Positions 47,721-60,249 of a DNA stretch of 64,000 bases are shown here, one piece after another (the first letter of the stretch is position 1; every line of letters starts with the position of its first letter). The DNA is from Mytilus trossulus. Taxonomy: Eukaryota > Mollusca > Bivalvia > Mytilida > Mytilidae. Below the pieces are notes generated by a model that saw nothing but the letters and a program-made list of their open reading frames with translations, made no database searches and was not told the DNA's origin. A program made the translations under genes and the position numbers. Location of the stretch: NCBI RefSeq assembly GCF_036588685.1, contig NC_086376.1, positions 15,577,911 through 15,641,910 of the forward strand, written 5' to 3'.

Positions 47721-48539
47721 TATTTATTTATATTGACCTTGATATTTTAGTTTAATAAAGGAAACTCTACACATATAAATATACGATAAAAGGGACGATG
47801 TACCGATCCTTTGTGTTATTTTTTGTGTTTGAATGATGATGTTCCTGCGGTGTTTATATTGTCCAACTCGTTCACTATACCCGTGTCTGTAGTGACGTCT
47901 TGGATTGCAGCGAACGTCATCTATATGTAGTACTAGTAAATGCTACCACAAATTATTTAAAAGCTTTACAAAGATATGGTTCGGAAAGATGACTGTTCCA
48001 GTAGAAAAAGTTGTTACACACGGGATATAATATATTATTTTTACGGAGATTTTATTTACCGTGTCATACGATCCTGGTAAAAGCATCGATTCTCTAAACA
48101 ATTTTATTCTAAATGAACTGAAATTATATATCTTGATTATTGGTTAAATCCAACAAAATATTAGTGTTATACACATATGTAATTTGTCTGCTCTGACTAT
48201 GATCGGGTTGTTGTCTCTTTGACACATTCCCCGATTCCATTTTCCATTTTATTTGGATGTTGTATTTGTACTGGTTGATATTCAGTCTTAGATGCATGAT
48301 TTATAAATAAGAATATGTGGTTTAAGTGCCAATGAGACAACTAATCATCAAAGTCAAAATTAGTAAAAGTAAATCATAATAGGTCAAAGTACGGCAACTA
48401 CTGAACATAAGATACCTGATTTATATTAGTTGTTTAAGGCTTTCAGTGACGAATACTCTCAAATCTGAACCTTACATCTTTACTTTTTTCAATGGTTGTT
48501 TTGTGTTGTGTATCAATCTGATAAGTTTCCGGTAATCCC

Positions 48540-49290
48540 TATTTAACTAAATGATGCTGTGTGTTCCTATATTGTGCTTTTCCACCACTGTTCAATGTTA
48601 TGGGAGGGTTTTGTTTAGACCCACCAGGAGCATGTTATTCAGTGGTTATCGTTTTATACATATGAATCACAAGGGGTACAATCAAAATCACGTGATGGAT
48701 ATACACACACCGGAAGTAACAGTCGAGCAGACCGCTTGAAAGATAAGTAGTCGTATTTACTTGTTTATATCAATAAAATTTAATACATAAGGTACTGCAC
48801 CGAATGTCGGATACTATCTAGTTTTGAAATACACAATTATCCTTGATGGGAAGCGTGCAGTTAATGCTTACACTTCGACACAGTTCCAAAATTTCTGTGT
48901 CGAAGTGTTTGCAATAACTGCACGCTTTCTAGCAAAAACAATTGTGTATTCTAAGACTACATACTATCCGACATTCGGTGCACTACCTTATTTATTAAAT
49001 TCTCTTGATATAAACAAGTAAATACGACTACTTACCTTTCAAGCGGTCTGCTCGACTGTTACTTCCGGTGTGCGTATATCCATCACGTGATTTTGATTGT
49101 ACCCCTTGAATCAGGTAGTGTTCTCGTTTCAATGTTTTACATTTGTCATTTTGAAGCATATTATAGCTTTCCTTGCGGTATGGGTTTTTTTCTTCATTAT
49201 TGAAGGCCGTATGCTGAAGTATAGTTGTAAACTTTATAAGGCGTTTGTCGGGTACCTGTCGCTGGGATATTTTTCATTAGCAATCATATG
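48540..49290 (+). repeat. Dispersed mussel repeat split by a 439-bp foldback element
   Basis: 'ccactgttcaatgttatggg' and 'attcagtggttatcg' (48590-48652) continue after the insertion as 'tttgtcattttgaagcatat' and 'attgaaggccgtatgctgaa' (49140-49220), the family order. Confidence 0.7.
48670..49108. mobile_element. 439-bp foldback MITE
   Basis: Two arms of about 215 bp are inverted copies of each other, from CAAGGGGTACAATCAAAATC at 48670 and its reverse complement ending at 49108. They differ by scattered substitutions and small gaps. The centre pairs 'cttacacttcgacacag' with 'ctgtgtcgaagtgtttg'. AATCA flanks both sides (48665-48669 and 49109-49113), a 5-bp target duplication. It contains no coding capacity. 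Confidence 0.88.
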
Positions 49291-50424
49291 ACATAAAGTA
49301 AAGTAAAGTTATCTTTATTTAAAATCGGGTTGCATATATATACATAATAACAATAAACATGCATGAGCTCTTATTTTTTATATTGACAAACATCTTATAA
49401 TGGTGATAGTTGATTACAAAAATCACCAAACAATAAATAATAATTGCTTACCTTTTTAACGGATGAAAAGAAAAAAGGCTGTGCTCGTTATCAATATTTT
49501 GCCATAAAAACACGTGACAAAGTATGTTAATTTGTACTAATATTCATACTCACTCTTCTTATTATTAATTCATAGTTTTAATTCTGTTCCACGAAACAAA
49601 ATTTTATGTTTAAACTTCTTTGTCATCATTCACCCATGAAGTTTCCTGATAATTTGAAAACGTTTTTACTTAAAGAAAGTGCGAACATTACATAAAAATA
49701 GATCAAGGACGTACATTTTTTTGTTTACCGCTTCTTGTATGTTTGACTTTTTTTCAGTTTAGTCGGTACCCTTTTAACGATGTAACTTGTTTACTGGAAC
49801 TAAAATGATAAGATTCGGCATTGTAAAAAAACACATATTTGGCCAGAGAACACAGTTATTTCGTCACAGTAGTGCATTTCTTCTAGACAATAAATTCAAA
49901 TTAAAAAAATCGCACCTGCTCTTTCTCAAAAAGATTTTTACAGTGAAGTGAACTACCAGTGATACAAATAATATCAAAATTATAGAAACTTCTACCAGCT
50001 CTAACTCAAAATATTGACAATTCTGTGTTAAGGGGGTGTAAAATTCAGTTTGACAGCTTCAGACGTGATTAAATTTGACCTTTTTGAACTGGACCAAATC
50101 ACTATACTTAACATAAAGATTCAGCACCCAAATTTTTTAAACATGTAATTACACCCCCTACTAAATATTTCATTCATTTAATATCAAGAAATAAATTGGG
50201 AAAGTGTATCAAATAAAACATGCAAGTTATACACTGCTTACACTAGGGACTAAAACCAAAGAGGGATAACTGTGTCATAGGACCATTTGAGAAGAACATT
50301 TGCAAATGATTGTTTGCCATAGAATCAAAAAGAAATTTGGTCCGAAAATTTCTCCTCTAAATCAATTTATAGAACAAAATGTCTACTTACAAACAAAAAA
50401 AACAGAAAAAAATAGCACCATAAA

Positions 50425-50560
50425 AAAAAGGAGCGGGACGTTTGCGCTTTTTCATAGGACATTTATTTACGCTTTTTATTTTGGACACTTGCGCTTCAAA
50501 TCATTGGACACTTGCGCTTTTTATAAAAGGACATTTGCGCTTTGTAATATTTGGCTTTTA
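50425..50560 (+). repeat. Short tandem repeat of GGACA-TTGCGCTTTTTA type
   Basis: Four to five units of about 27-30 bp: 'gggacgtttgcgctttttca', 'ggacacttgcgcttcaaatc', 'ggacacttgcgctttttata' and 'ggacatttgcgctttgtaat'. Bases 49300-50420 and 50600-51220 show no supportable gene. Confidence 0.75.
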
Positions 50561-51219
50561 TGACTATCCTTCCCTTTTACACGGGCTTGGAACCGTCAGA
50601 TCTGACCTGGCAGAGTAAAAGTCATAATTTTCTTTATGGTTATACATTTTAAAGACACAAAACACGTAGAGTTATCACAGGTCCGTTTTCAATATAACAA
50701 ATCTTAATGTAATTCATAGACTGTTGTCCAATGATACTCTTCAAAGAGATAAACCTGGCAGGATGAGTCAGGTAAAACTGTTCATTATAAACAGTGGGCA
50801 TGGAAGGATTCTGGACTATTTGTCGTACACTTAACTGTATGATGACTAGAAATCGTGATTCAATATTGTCACATAATTTTCTGTCAGGTAGTCTGCAAAT
50901 GGAACATCTAGGTTCAATTCACTTGTCTATGTTACAGGGAATTTGTGAAATCAGGGACAAAGATATTTATATTGAGGAAGTAACTGTTTTGATTATTTGT
51001 CTTAAATTTCTTATGATTATAAATCCTGACCCAAGATGAAACACTTTATGAATAAAAGATGTGGGCTTGACATCAAGAAGACAGAAAACTAACAGCAAAG
51101 TTAATATAAATAAGACATAATATAGGACAATATACGGACTTCAATTATAGACAATCTAGCATACTTTACATTGATATTTTATAGTGTTCAGATGTTACAC
51201 TATTGTTTTAGGTAAGGGC

Positions 51220-51500
51220 GAAGATTGGTACCTATTTAACAGACGTTTAACCCAACTTCATTTGTTGTCACCTATATCCTATATAAGTCAGGAACCTGAT
51301 GTTCAGTGGTTGTCGTTTGTTAAAGTGGTTCATAAGTGTTATTCGCAATAGATTATACCGTTGGTTTTACACTAGTCATTTTCAGGGCCCTTTATAGCTT
51401 GCTGTTCGGTTTGAGCTACCATACATTGACCTCTGATGGTTTACTTTTGAAATGGTGACTTGGATTGCGAGTTATCTCATCGGCACTCATACCACATATT
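51220..51500 (+). repeat. Dispersed mussel repeat, 'gagttgtctcattggcaatc' family
   Basis: 'gttcagtggttgtcgtttgt', 'cctttatagcttgctgttcg' and 'gagttatctcatcggcactc' follow the family order. Confidence 0.7.
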
Positions 51501-51694
51501 CATATATCTATACGACGTATGTAAAATTCGATTCATCACCTGGTGTTTTGGTGATAGTTGCAAAAGGCCTAAAGTTGAACTATCTAAATTGCTATATAGA
51601 TTTTGGATCATTTTGGATGGAAGGATCGAAACATAATGTTCAGCAACAAACAGTTCAATTCTGTGATATCATGGTACAGATATATCAGCAGACG

Positions 51695-51960
51695 TAACTG
51701 ATAGATATAAGAAGATGTGGTATGACGGTGACAATGATGCAAATCTCCATTCAAGTCACAATTTGTAAAAGTAAACTTTAACTAGTAGTACGGTCTTTTA
51801 AAACCACGGAGCTTAGCTCACACTTTAAAGCCAGCCAACAAGAAAAACAACGGTCTAAACTATCATAAAAACGTGAAACGATAAAACACTTGTGAACCAC
51901 ATCAACAAACCACAACCATTGTCCTATGCACATCAGGTTGCTCTATATGACCTTGCAGCA
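51695..51960 (+). repeat. Dispersed mussel repeat ('agaagatgtggtatga' family)
   Basis: 'ataagaagatgtggtatgac', 'gtacggtcttttaaaaccac' and 'accattgtcctatgcacatc' match the reverse orientation of the family. Bases 51970-53150 contain no feature I can support. Confidence 0.7.
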
Positions 51961-53169
51961 TGCTTTCAGTGATTGCTAGGATTTCTTTTATAATATAAGG
52001 TATCATGTATATCTTACTTGTATCTATGACATCTATGTTTTGTCGTCTGTAATCCCGTATTTTAATCAGCTTTGTCTGAACCTCCTAAGATCATCTGACC
52101 TTATCGAGTTATTCGTTATTTTAAATGATAGGGGCTAAAAAGGGAGAGAACCCAACCAATACTGTTGATGTTCTTTATATTGAAAGTAAGAAAAACTCGA
52201 CACTGCCGGGGTTATCTACTGTTCTGTGTTAATAGTTGTTTGTCTTCTTTCTTCTATATATTTTTTATAGATAATTTTCTGTTGTTTTTTCTAACTTGTT
52301 GTGACCTCGATTTCTGTGTTAATGATGTTGTTGAATTACTGTCTCGTTGACGCATTCTCCCTACCCCAAAGTGGAATGATTTTCTGCTGAAACAAAAAGG
52401 GAATGGCTATGTTCTATAATTGCTTCTTTAGGAAACATGGGGAGATGCAAGTTCAGGATACTACGTCACATCCAAGATTACACGTTCCATTTACGCAACT
52501 GAGTATTATTCGTCGGGGGAAGTAATTATACAACGTACTCCTGGTAGCATAATTTTCGATATCTTTTGGTGTTTTAAAACGCTGTTGATTATCTTTGCAA
52601 ATAGCTCCGTGCGATTTAAAAACTGTACAAAAATGGAAACGATTTCCACTTCTCAAAAGTCCATAAAATATCGTTATTATCAGCTTTACATCTAGTCAAT
52701 CAATGCATACCTTTTTTTTTTGTAACATTTGTATCAAAATAATATTAGATACTGCATAATACTGCTATATAAAAATCATATTTCAAATTTGAAGATATTT
52801 TGGGAGCCTACGTAACCTGATCGTTCATCCGTGTGTCCAAGACAAAAGTTTTAATACAGATGATAATAACTTAAGTACTAGTAACCCTTGCTGGAATCTA
52901 ATGAATCTTAAAGATGGATGGTATACTGAAGGTCAAAAACCAAGGTCGCTACTTAATGTAGAGACATTTTGGAGAACTGATTCCACACTGGTATTTTGCT
53001 TGATTGAAATGAAATTCGTTGAACATAAAGGGACGGAAAAGAAGCCTATTTATTTTGTCATAAAAATTAACAATATTGTACCGGAAAGTATATAAATTGA
53101 GTTTCCCTTGTCTGATTGGTATTTAATTTGAGTTCGATGAAAGCTATTGGGAAAGTTAAGATGCATCTT

Positions 53170-53560
53170 AAAGTATGATGGTCAGTAGATCAATGGTCGA
53201 GGTCACGCTTGCTTTATTAAGGTTTTTTTAAGAAATGATTTCCGGATAATAGCCCGAGTTTCATTTACTTAGTTTGCTTAAATTAAACTTTTAAAGATGA
53301 AAGATAAAGAGCAAAGAGGGGAAGACTAAGTACTGCTTAAGTGGTCAATATGTCAAAGGTCATGGTCACTGTTACTAAACAGGTTTTTTTTATTGAATAG
53401 TGGTTTCCGGATAGTAATTTCAGTTTCCCATGGAAGATTTTAGAATTTAAAAGCCCATACTGACTGATTTAGGACTGGCAGGTCAAGATTACAGTTACTT
53501 GAATAAGAAAGAAAGAAAAAATAAAATGATTTTCGGATTGGTAACCCACCACAAATGAAC
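53170..53560 (+). repeat. Degenerate ~150-bp tandem repeat (about 2.5 units)
   Basis: Units share 'gtcaaaggtcatggtcact'-like and 'gaa(t)agtggtttccggatag'-like landmarks near 53185-53255, 53340-53425 and 53480-53545. Confidence 0.5.
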
Positions 53561-54147
53561 TCTTGACACTTTTTTTTTCTATGAATATATGTCGGCAGTT
53601 CATAGAACACTGGTTTACAATTGTACTTTTAATGCGTTTACAAATCCCTATGTTGTCTAATATTAACCACGAGAAATAAAATCTAAGAAACCAAATGGGG
53701 GTCTTGCAACTTTTATTATATATATCAGTCAATGGTATTTTGTGGTTCAAATGACACATAGGGATTTTCAAATTTTCTTAAGATTTATATTTGTATGTGG
53801 GTTTTTATTTTTGTTGTTGCTGTTTTGTTTTTTGTTTTTTTCTTCCTCGGCCTTCCAATTTTCTTCTTTTACATTTAAGACAATTGTGATAACAAGGCAT
53901 AGTTTTGAGATGCTAGATAGGAATTAACAATACTTTATTTTTGTTAAGGGGATAGCAGGAGCACGCCTCCGGGTACGGGATTTTCTCGCTGTGTTGAAGA
54001 TCCATTGGTGACCTTCGGCTGTTTTCTTCTTTTTAGTCAGGTCGGTGTCTCTTTGGAACATTCCCTATTTCAATTCTCAATTTTATATATAGTCAATGAC
54101 TCGGATCATGATATTAACAGTTTGTTTACCACTAAGTATCAGATAAC

Positions 54148-54309
54148 ATAAAAATATGTCGTAATAGTGAATAGACCGACCTACATGATGGGACTTCAGT
54201 AGGGAATATATACTGCATATTATATCTATAATGGATAAAACATGCAATATTCCCTACTGGAACCCAATCATGTAGGTCGATCTATTCACTTTTACGACAT
54301 GTTTTTATC
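54148..54309. repeat. Imperfect ~65-bp inverted repeat (hairpin element)
   Basis: The left arm (about 54148-54210: 'atgtcgtaatagtgaataga', 'gacctacatgatggg', 'cagtagggaatat') pairs with the right arm (about 54245-54309), leaving a loop of about 35 bases. Substitutions are scattered. Confidence 0.8.
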
Positions 54310-54312
54310 TGC

Positions 54313-54514
54313 AATCGTCGAATGAAAACGTTTTATAAAATTACAATAACGTAACAAATATTTAGTGAACTGAGACCATGCAAAGAAACTACTTTAAAGT
54401 CAAACTTGTCCTGGAATCGTCGAATGAAAACCTTTTATAAAATTACAATAACGTAACAAATATTTAGTGAACTGAGACCATGCAAAGAAACTACTTTAAT
54501 AAAGTCAAACTTGT
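54313..54514 (+). repeat. 102-bp direct tandem duplication
   Basis: 'aatcgtcgaatgaaaac' starts at 54313 and again at 54415. The copies differ by one substitution near the start and an inserted 'taa' in 'actttaataaagtc'. It adjoins the hairpin on its right. Confidence 0.9.
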
Positions 54515-55309
54515 TAACAAAAAAATATTTTTACAAGTGTGAAAACATAGTTAAGTCATAGTTGTCTCATTGGCACTCACACCACATCTTCCTATATCTA
54601 TTAAGTCATTTAGAATAAAATTTCTGATTAACATAGTGATTAAATTAAATATTAAAAATGCAAAAAAGTTTCTCCATTCTTCAGTGCTCCAACAAAAAGT
54701 ACAAATGACAAGAAATAATCAAACAAATACAATTTTCAGAAATATTGAACGTGAAGTCAAATACAGATGTGTAAAAAAAGAACCGTCGACAAGAAATTTG
54801 AGTATTAAACCCTGGAACGAGAATTTGAGAATAACGATTGCCTTATTTAACAAATTAATAGGGTTTGAGGACAGATACTCAGTAGAATTTTGGACGTCGG
54901 TACGCAAGAATTCACAGATGTCCCATTGGCACTCATACCACATCTTGTTATTTCTATGTCAAAAAGAAGCCAGCAATGAAAAATATTGACGATGAAGACA
55001 GGTGTTCAATCAAGTCTACAGAAGGAGAAACAAGTTTGTTTTCGTAAAAAATTAGCGTAAAACAAGGATGTATTTTTTGAAAGTCCTTGATGCCTTAGAT
55101 ATTATATAGATACTTCGTTCTCTAAAACCAATTAACAAGGTACAGAGAAAGAAACATAATAATTCAACATACAATGATTAAAGGGATATACACACCAAAA
55201 ACACAACAAATACAAAATATAGGAGGAAAAAATAACACAAAAATAGTGAAATAGAAAAACACAAAAAACAAAAAAGGGCCTTTATATCTTTTTGTTCGTG
55301 TGAGCCAAG

Positions 55310-55425
55310 CTCCGTGTTTAAGACCGTACATTGACCTATAATGGTCAGTTTAGGTTTACAAATTGTGACTTCGATGGAGAGTTGTTTCATTGACATTCAT
55401 ACTATATCTTCTTATATCTATTTTT
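55310..55425 (+). repeat. Dispersed mussel repeat, 3' end
   Basis: 'gaccgtacattgacctataa', 'gatggagagttgtttcattg' and 'ttcatactatatcttcttat' are the family end. Pieces of it also lie at 54555-54600 and 54915-54950. Confidence 0.75.
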
Positions 55426-55661
55426 GATAGAACTAAAAGTTGTGCATTTTAATAAACTATGGAGTTTGCGATATTTGTAATTTTAACCGGTAAATGTACA
55501 AATTAGATTTGCTAAATAAATCTAAATTATAAAACTGAATTTAATTTGGTAGACTAAGTTCTTAGAGTTAGGTATGATTCCAGGTTCAGTATATGCTATT
55601 CACCTTTGTGTTTGTTTTTGACATCAGGTAAGGAAATCAATTCAGATGATGTACGGGAAAT

Positions 55662-58578
55662 GTAATTACCAAGTCAGGAGCAGGACAGTTGTTTTACTTC
55701 GTTCATTTGGGTGAAATCGTATGTAATTACCAAGTCAAGAATAGGAAAGTTGTTTTACTTCGTTCCATTGGGTGAAATCGTATGTAATTACCAAGTCAGG
55801 AATAGGACAGTTGTTTTACTTCGTTCCATTGGATGAAATCGTATGTAATTACCAAGTCAGGAATAGGACAGTTGTTTTACTTCGTTCCATTGGATGAAAT
55901 CGTATGTAATTACCAAGTCAGGAATATGACAGTTGTTTTACTTCGTTCCATTGGAGGAAATCGTATGTAATAACCAAGTCAAGAATAGGACAGTTGTTTT
56001 CCTTCGTTCCATTGGGTGAAATCGTATGTAATTACCAAGTCAGGAATAGGACAGTTGTTTTACTTCATTCCATTGGATGAAATCGTATGTAATTACCAAG
56101 TCAGGCACAGGACAGTTGTTTTACTTCGTTCCATTGGATGAAATCGTATGTAATTACCAAGTCAGGAATAGGACAGTTGTTTTACTTCGTTCCATTGGAT
56201 GAAATCGTATGTAATTACCAAGTCAGGAATAGGACAGTTGTTTTACTTCGTTCCATTGGGTGACATCGTATGTAATTACCAAGTCAGGAATAGGACAGTT
56301 GTTTTACTTCGTTCCATTGCCATTGGATGAAATCGTATGTAATTACCAAGTCAGGATTATGACAGTTGTTTTACTTCGTTCCATTGGATGAAATCGTATG
56401 TAATTACCAAGTCAGGAATAGCGGACAGTTGTTTTACTTCGTTCAATTGGATGAAATCGTATGTAATTACCAAGTCAGGAGCAGGACAGTTGGTTTACTT
56501 CATTCCATTGGGTGACATCATATGTAATTATCAAGTCAGGAATAGGACATTTGTTTTACTTCGTTCCATTGGGTGACATCGTATGTAATTACCAAGTCAG
56601 GAATAGGACAGTTGTTTTACTTCGTTCCATTGGATGAAATCGTATGTAATTACCAAGTCAGGAGCAGGACAGTTGTTTTACTTCGTTCCTTTGGATGAAA
56701 TCGTATGTAATTACCAAGTCAAGAATAGGACAGTTGTTTTACTTCGTTCCATTGGGTGAAATCGTATGTAATAACCAAGTCAGGAATAGGACAGTTGTTT
56801 TACTTCGTTCCATTGGATGAAATCGTATGTAATTACCAAGTCAGGAATAGGACAGTTGTTTTACTTCGTTCCATTGGGTGACATCGTATGTAATTACCAA
56901 GTCAGGAATAGGACAGTTGTTTTACTTCGTTCCATTGGATGAAATCGTATGTAATTACCAAGTCAGGATTATGACAGTTGTTTTACTTCGTTCCATTGGA
57001 TGAAATCGTATGTAATTACCAAGTCAGGAATAGCGGACAGTTGTTTTACTTCGTTCCATTGGATGAAATCGTATGTAATTACCAAGTCAAGAATAGGACA
57101 GTTGTTTTACTTCGTTCCATTGGGTGAAATCGTATGTAATAACCAAGTCAGGAATAGGACATTTGTTTTACTTCGTTCCATTGGGTGACATCGTATGTAA
57201 TTACCAAGTCAGGAATAGGACAGTTGTTTTACTTCGTTCCATTGGATGAAATCGTATGTAATTACCAAGTCAGGAGCAGGACAGTTGTTTTACTTCGTTC
57301 CATTGGATGAAATCGTATGTAATTACCAAGTCAAGAATAGGACCGTTGTTTTACTTCGTTCTATTGGGTGACATCGTATGTAATAACCAAGTCAGGAATA
57401 GGACAGTTGTTTTACTTCGTTCCATTGGATGAAATCGTATGTAATTACCAAGTCAGGAATAGGACAGTTGTTTTACTTCGTTCCATTGGATGAAATCGTA
57501 TGTAATTACCAAGTCAGCAATATGACAGTTGTTTTACTTCGTTCCGTTGGAGGAAATCGTATGTAATTACCAAGTCAGGATTAGGACAGTTGATTTACTT
57601 CGTTCCATTGGGTGACATCGTATGTAATTACCAAGTCAGGAATAGGATAGTTGTTTTACTTCGTTCCATTGGATGAAATCGTATGTAATTACCAAGTCAG
57701 GATTATGACAGTTGTTTTACTTCGTTCCATTGGATGAAATCGTATGTAATTACCAAGTCAGGAATAGCGGACAGTTGTTTTAATTCGTTCCATTGGATGA
57801 AATCGTATGTAATTACCAAGTCAGGAGCAGGACGTTTGTTTTACTTCGTTCCATTGGGTGACATCGTATGTAATTGCCAAGTCAGGAATAGGACAGTTGT
57901 TTTACTTCGTTCCATTGGATGAAATCGTATGTAATTACCAAGTCAGGAGCAGGACAGTTGTTTTACTTCGTTCCATTGGATGAAATCGTATGTAATTACC
58001 AAGTCAGGAGCAGGACAGTTGTTTTACTTCATTTCATTGGGTGACATCATATGTAATTATCAAGTCAGGAAAAGGACAGTTGTTTTACTTCGTTCCATTG
58101 GGTGACATCGTATGTAATTACCAAGTCAGGAATAGGACAGTTGTTTTACTTCGTTCCATTGGATGAAATCGTATGTAATTACCAAGTCAGGAATAGGACA
58201 GCTGTTTTACTTCGTTCCATTGGGTGAAATCGTATGTAATTACCAAGTCAGGAATAGGACAGTTGTTTTACTTCGTTCCATTGGATGAAATCCTATGTAT
58301 TTACCAAGTCAGGAATAGGACTGTCAGTTGTTTTACTTCGTTCCATTTGATGAAATCGTATGTAATTACCAAGTCGGGAATAGCGGACAGTTGTTTTACT
58401 TCGTTCCATTTGATGAAATCCTATGTAATTACCAAGTCAGGAATAGAACAGTTGTTTGACTTCGTTCCATTGGGTGAAATCGTATGTTATTACCAAGTCA
58501 GGAATAGGACAGTTGTTTTACTTCGTTCCATTGGATGAAATCGTATGTAAAGGAATAGGACAGTTGTTTTACTTCGTC
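55662..58578 (+). repeat. 61-bp satellite array, about 48 copies
   Basis: The unit includes 'gtaattaccaagtcaggaat', 'aggacagttgttttacttcg' and 'ttccattggatgaaatcgta', 61 bases in all. Variants (ggagcagg, ggattatg, aatagcgg, gggtgacatc) are not random: the pair ggattatg then aatagcgg recurs 612 and 734 bases apart. 61 is not a multiple of three, and the 62-104 codon ORFs arise only where a 2-base insertion adjusts phase; they are not genes. Confidence 0.95.
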
Positions 58579-58687
58579 CCGCGTTTGATTTTGTCTGGTT
58601 TTATTGGCTTCCTCTTTTTGAATTTTCCTTGGACTTCCCGTGGAGTTTGGGCAATCTAAGTAAAATATATCTTTGATTTCGTTATGC

Positions 58688-58855
58688 AGTGGCGGATCCA
58701 GAAATTTTCAAAAGTGGGGGCCCGTTGGCTGCATAAGAGAGGGCCTGCTCCGTTCATGCTTCAGTGACTCCCTATATAAGCAACCAAATTTTTCCCAGAA
58801 AAGGGGGCCCCGGGCCCCCTGCCCCCCCCCCCCCCCCTTCCCCTAAATCCGCGTT
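58688..58855. mobile_element. MITE-like element 'cagtggcggatcc...ctaaatccgcg'
   Basis: The left end 'gcagtggcggatccagaaat' pairs loosely with the right end 'cccctaaatccgcgt'. It contains 'gggccccgggccccctgcc' and a 17-C run at 58823-58839. Related copies lie at 18690-18830 and, more distantly, 44655-44810. Confidence 0.65.
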
Positions 58856-59329
58856 TGTTATTTTGAGCGAGTTACAATCGATTTTTATTTTAATACGATT
58901 GGAGTTCGGTAAATTTTTTTTACGTTTTTCAGATTGGTATAAATTGAAAAGTACAACAGTTCATAATGAATATTTATCTAACAAATGATATAACCCTTTC
59001 TTCACAAGACCTCACAGCAGTTTCAAACACTTGAATAACAATCTTCCCATCACTACACATCTTTCTTTTGTGTTAAATTCCTAATAGAAGATAAAAAGTA
59101 AAACGTTTTTGTTTAAAATGTAGGTGGGATGAATTTTATTTGGCCCAAGTTACTAAAATATAAAGAAGATATAATATTGGAGTGACAAAATAAAAAGAAC
59201 AGAGATATGGTAAAATTTATAAAGTATAGCAAAAAAAAATGATTTAAACTGAAATTAGTACCAACAGAGTTCATAGACAAGTGACTCACTGTGGTGTCTA
59301 TACGAAATGTCAACATACACTGATTTAAA

Positions 59330-59890
59330 AAGAATGAAAAATGTCTGGGATATAATCATACCTGATTATTTAAAAACATATCTGGAAAAAATACAACTAA
59401 AAGCAGCAAGAATTGATACAGGGGGATCCAACATAACATCGAGACAGTTGCTGTACCGATGACTGAAATGTCGAGAAACTCTCCAGTCTCGGCGTAATAA
59501 ACACAAGTTCAAGTGTTAAAATTTCACTTAATGTTTCACAGAGATTTTCCTGATTATCTTTCTGTATTAATTTCAAATCAGAGGCTAGATCGACACGACC
59601 ACAGGACTATGGGGTCTATATATTTACAAACTATATTATGCTAAAAAATCATGAATCAATCATTATTATTGATTACCAAAAGGCCGCGTTTCTACCAGCC
59701 GTTATAAACATTTGGAATAGTATTCCAGACGACATTCACCACTAAATCCTCCAAATAACAAAAAAAAAATACTAGTTTTATGGCTCAAGGAAAGGGACAG
59801 AGTTTATCTTTGATGATTTTTTTTTATTTCAACTCCCCCCTTTTTTATTATGTTTTAAAGCCCGTCTTTGTTCCTACTTCTTTAATATTA
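59330..59890 (+). mobile_element. LINE relic, C-terminal tail only
   Basis: Broken frames read VWDIIIPDYLKTYLEKIQLK, AARIDTGGSNITSRQLLYR, SRRNKHKFK and, near 59690, FLPAVINIWNSIPDDIHH. This is the conserved post-RT region of CR1-group LINEs, a different element from 35090-36440. Many stops and shifts; inactive. Confidence 0.6.
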
Positions 59891-60093
59891 ATAAAGGTTT
59901 TGGTTTATACCTAACTCGAATAATTCAAGCCCTTTCCGTGTCCGATTTTCTCCCACACGAGGGCTTGAACTCTTAGTGATCATTGGTCGCGTCGCTGGCT
60001 CTCTGTAAGAGAGAGCCAATCGGCGACGATAAGATTGTGAGTATGCGCAAATGAAAGAAAACAATTTCCGGCCGCTAAATATAAACAAACAAC
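59890..60093 (+). promoter_or_regulatory. Possible promoter region upstream of candidate exons
   Basis: This 200-bp stretch is more GC-rich than its surroundings, with several CG dinucleotides (ggtcgcgtcgctggc, atcggcgacg, tccggccgc) and a small hairpin (GGCTCTCTGTAAGAGAGAGCC-like, 59997-60017). No TATA box is clear. Confidence 0.25.
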
Positions 60094-60249
60094 ATGGATG
60101 TCAGTAATGCTTTGAAAACAATAGAGATGAAATATGCCTTTAAATTTAAAGAAAAACAGATGGAGTCGATAAAATACATCATGGATAATGTAGCCATCGT
60201 AGATCAGCGGAATATAACGACTGAATTATTCGGGTTAGTTTATACCTAG
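60094..60249 (+). CDS. Candidate first exon or fragment of a helicase-like gene
   Basis: An ATG in good context (aacatggatg) opens 51 codons: MDVSNALKTIEMKYAFKFKE then KQMESIKYIMDN. The FKFKEKQ-ESI pattern resembles the Q-motif start of RecQ-like helicases, in which a Walker A motif follows; here it does not, so the exon may end early (donor gg|gttagt near 60232) or the copy may be degenerate. Low certainty. Confidence 0.28.
   Translation: MDVSNALKTIEMKYAFKFKEKQMESIKYIMDNVAIVDQRNITTELFGLVYT

Noticed and set aside
48551..49021. ORFs of 62 and 65 codons at 48551 and 48824
   Set aside because: Both run through the dispersed repeat or the arms of the 439-bp foldback element.
50794..51039. 81-codon ORF ending in a polar tail
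   Set aside because: No domain, splice or poly(A) context; composition is consistent with chance in this AT-rich region.
55662..58578. CRISPR array
   Set aside because: The repeats are contiguous 61-bp units without unique spacers, and the sequence is eukaryotic.
56388..58659. Several 62-104 codon ORFs beginning MKSYVITKSG
   Set aside because: They arise from the 61-bp satellite where small insertions adjust the phase. The frame is not kept along the array.
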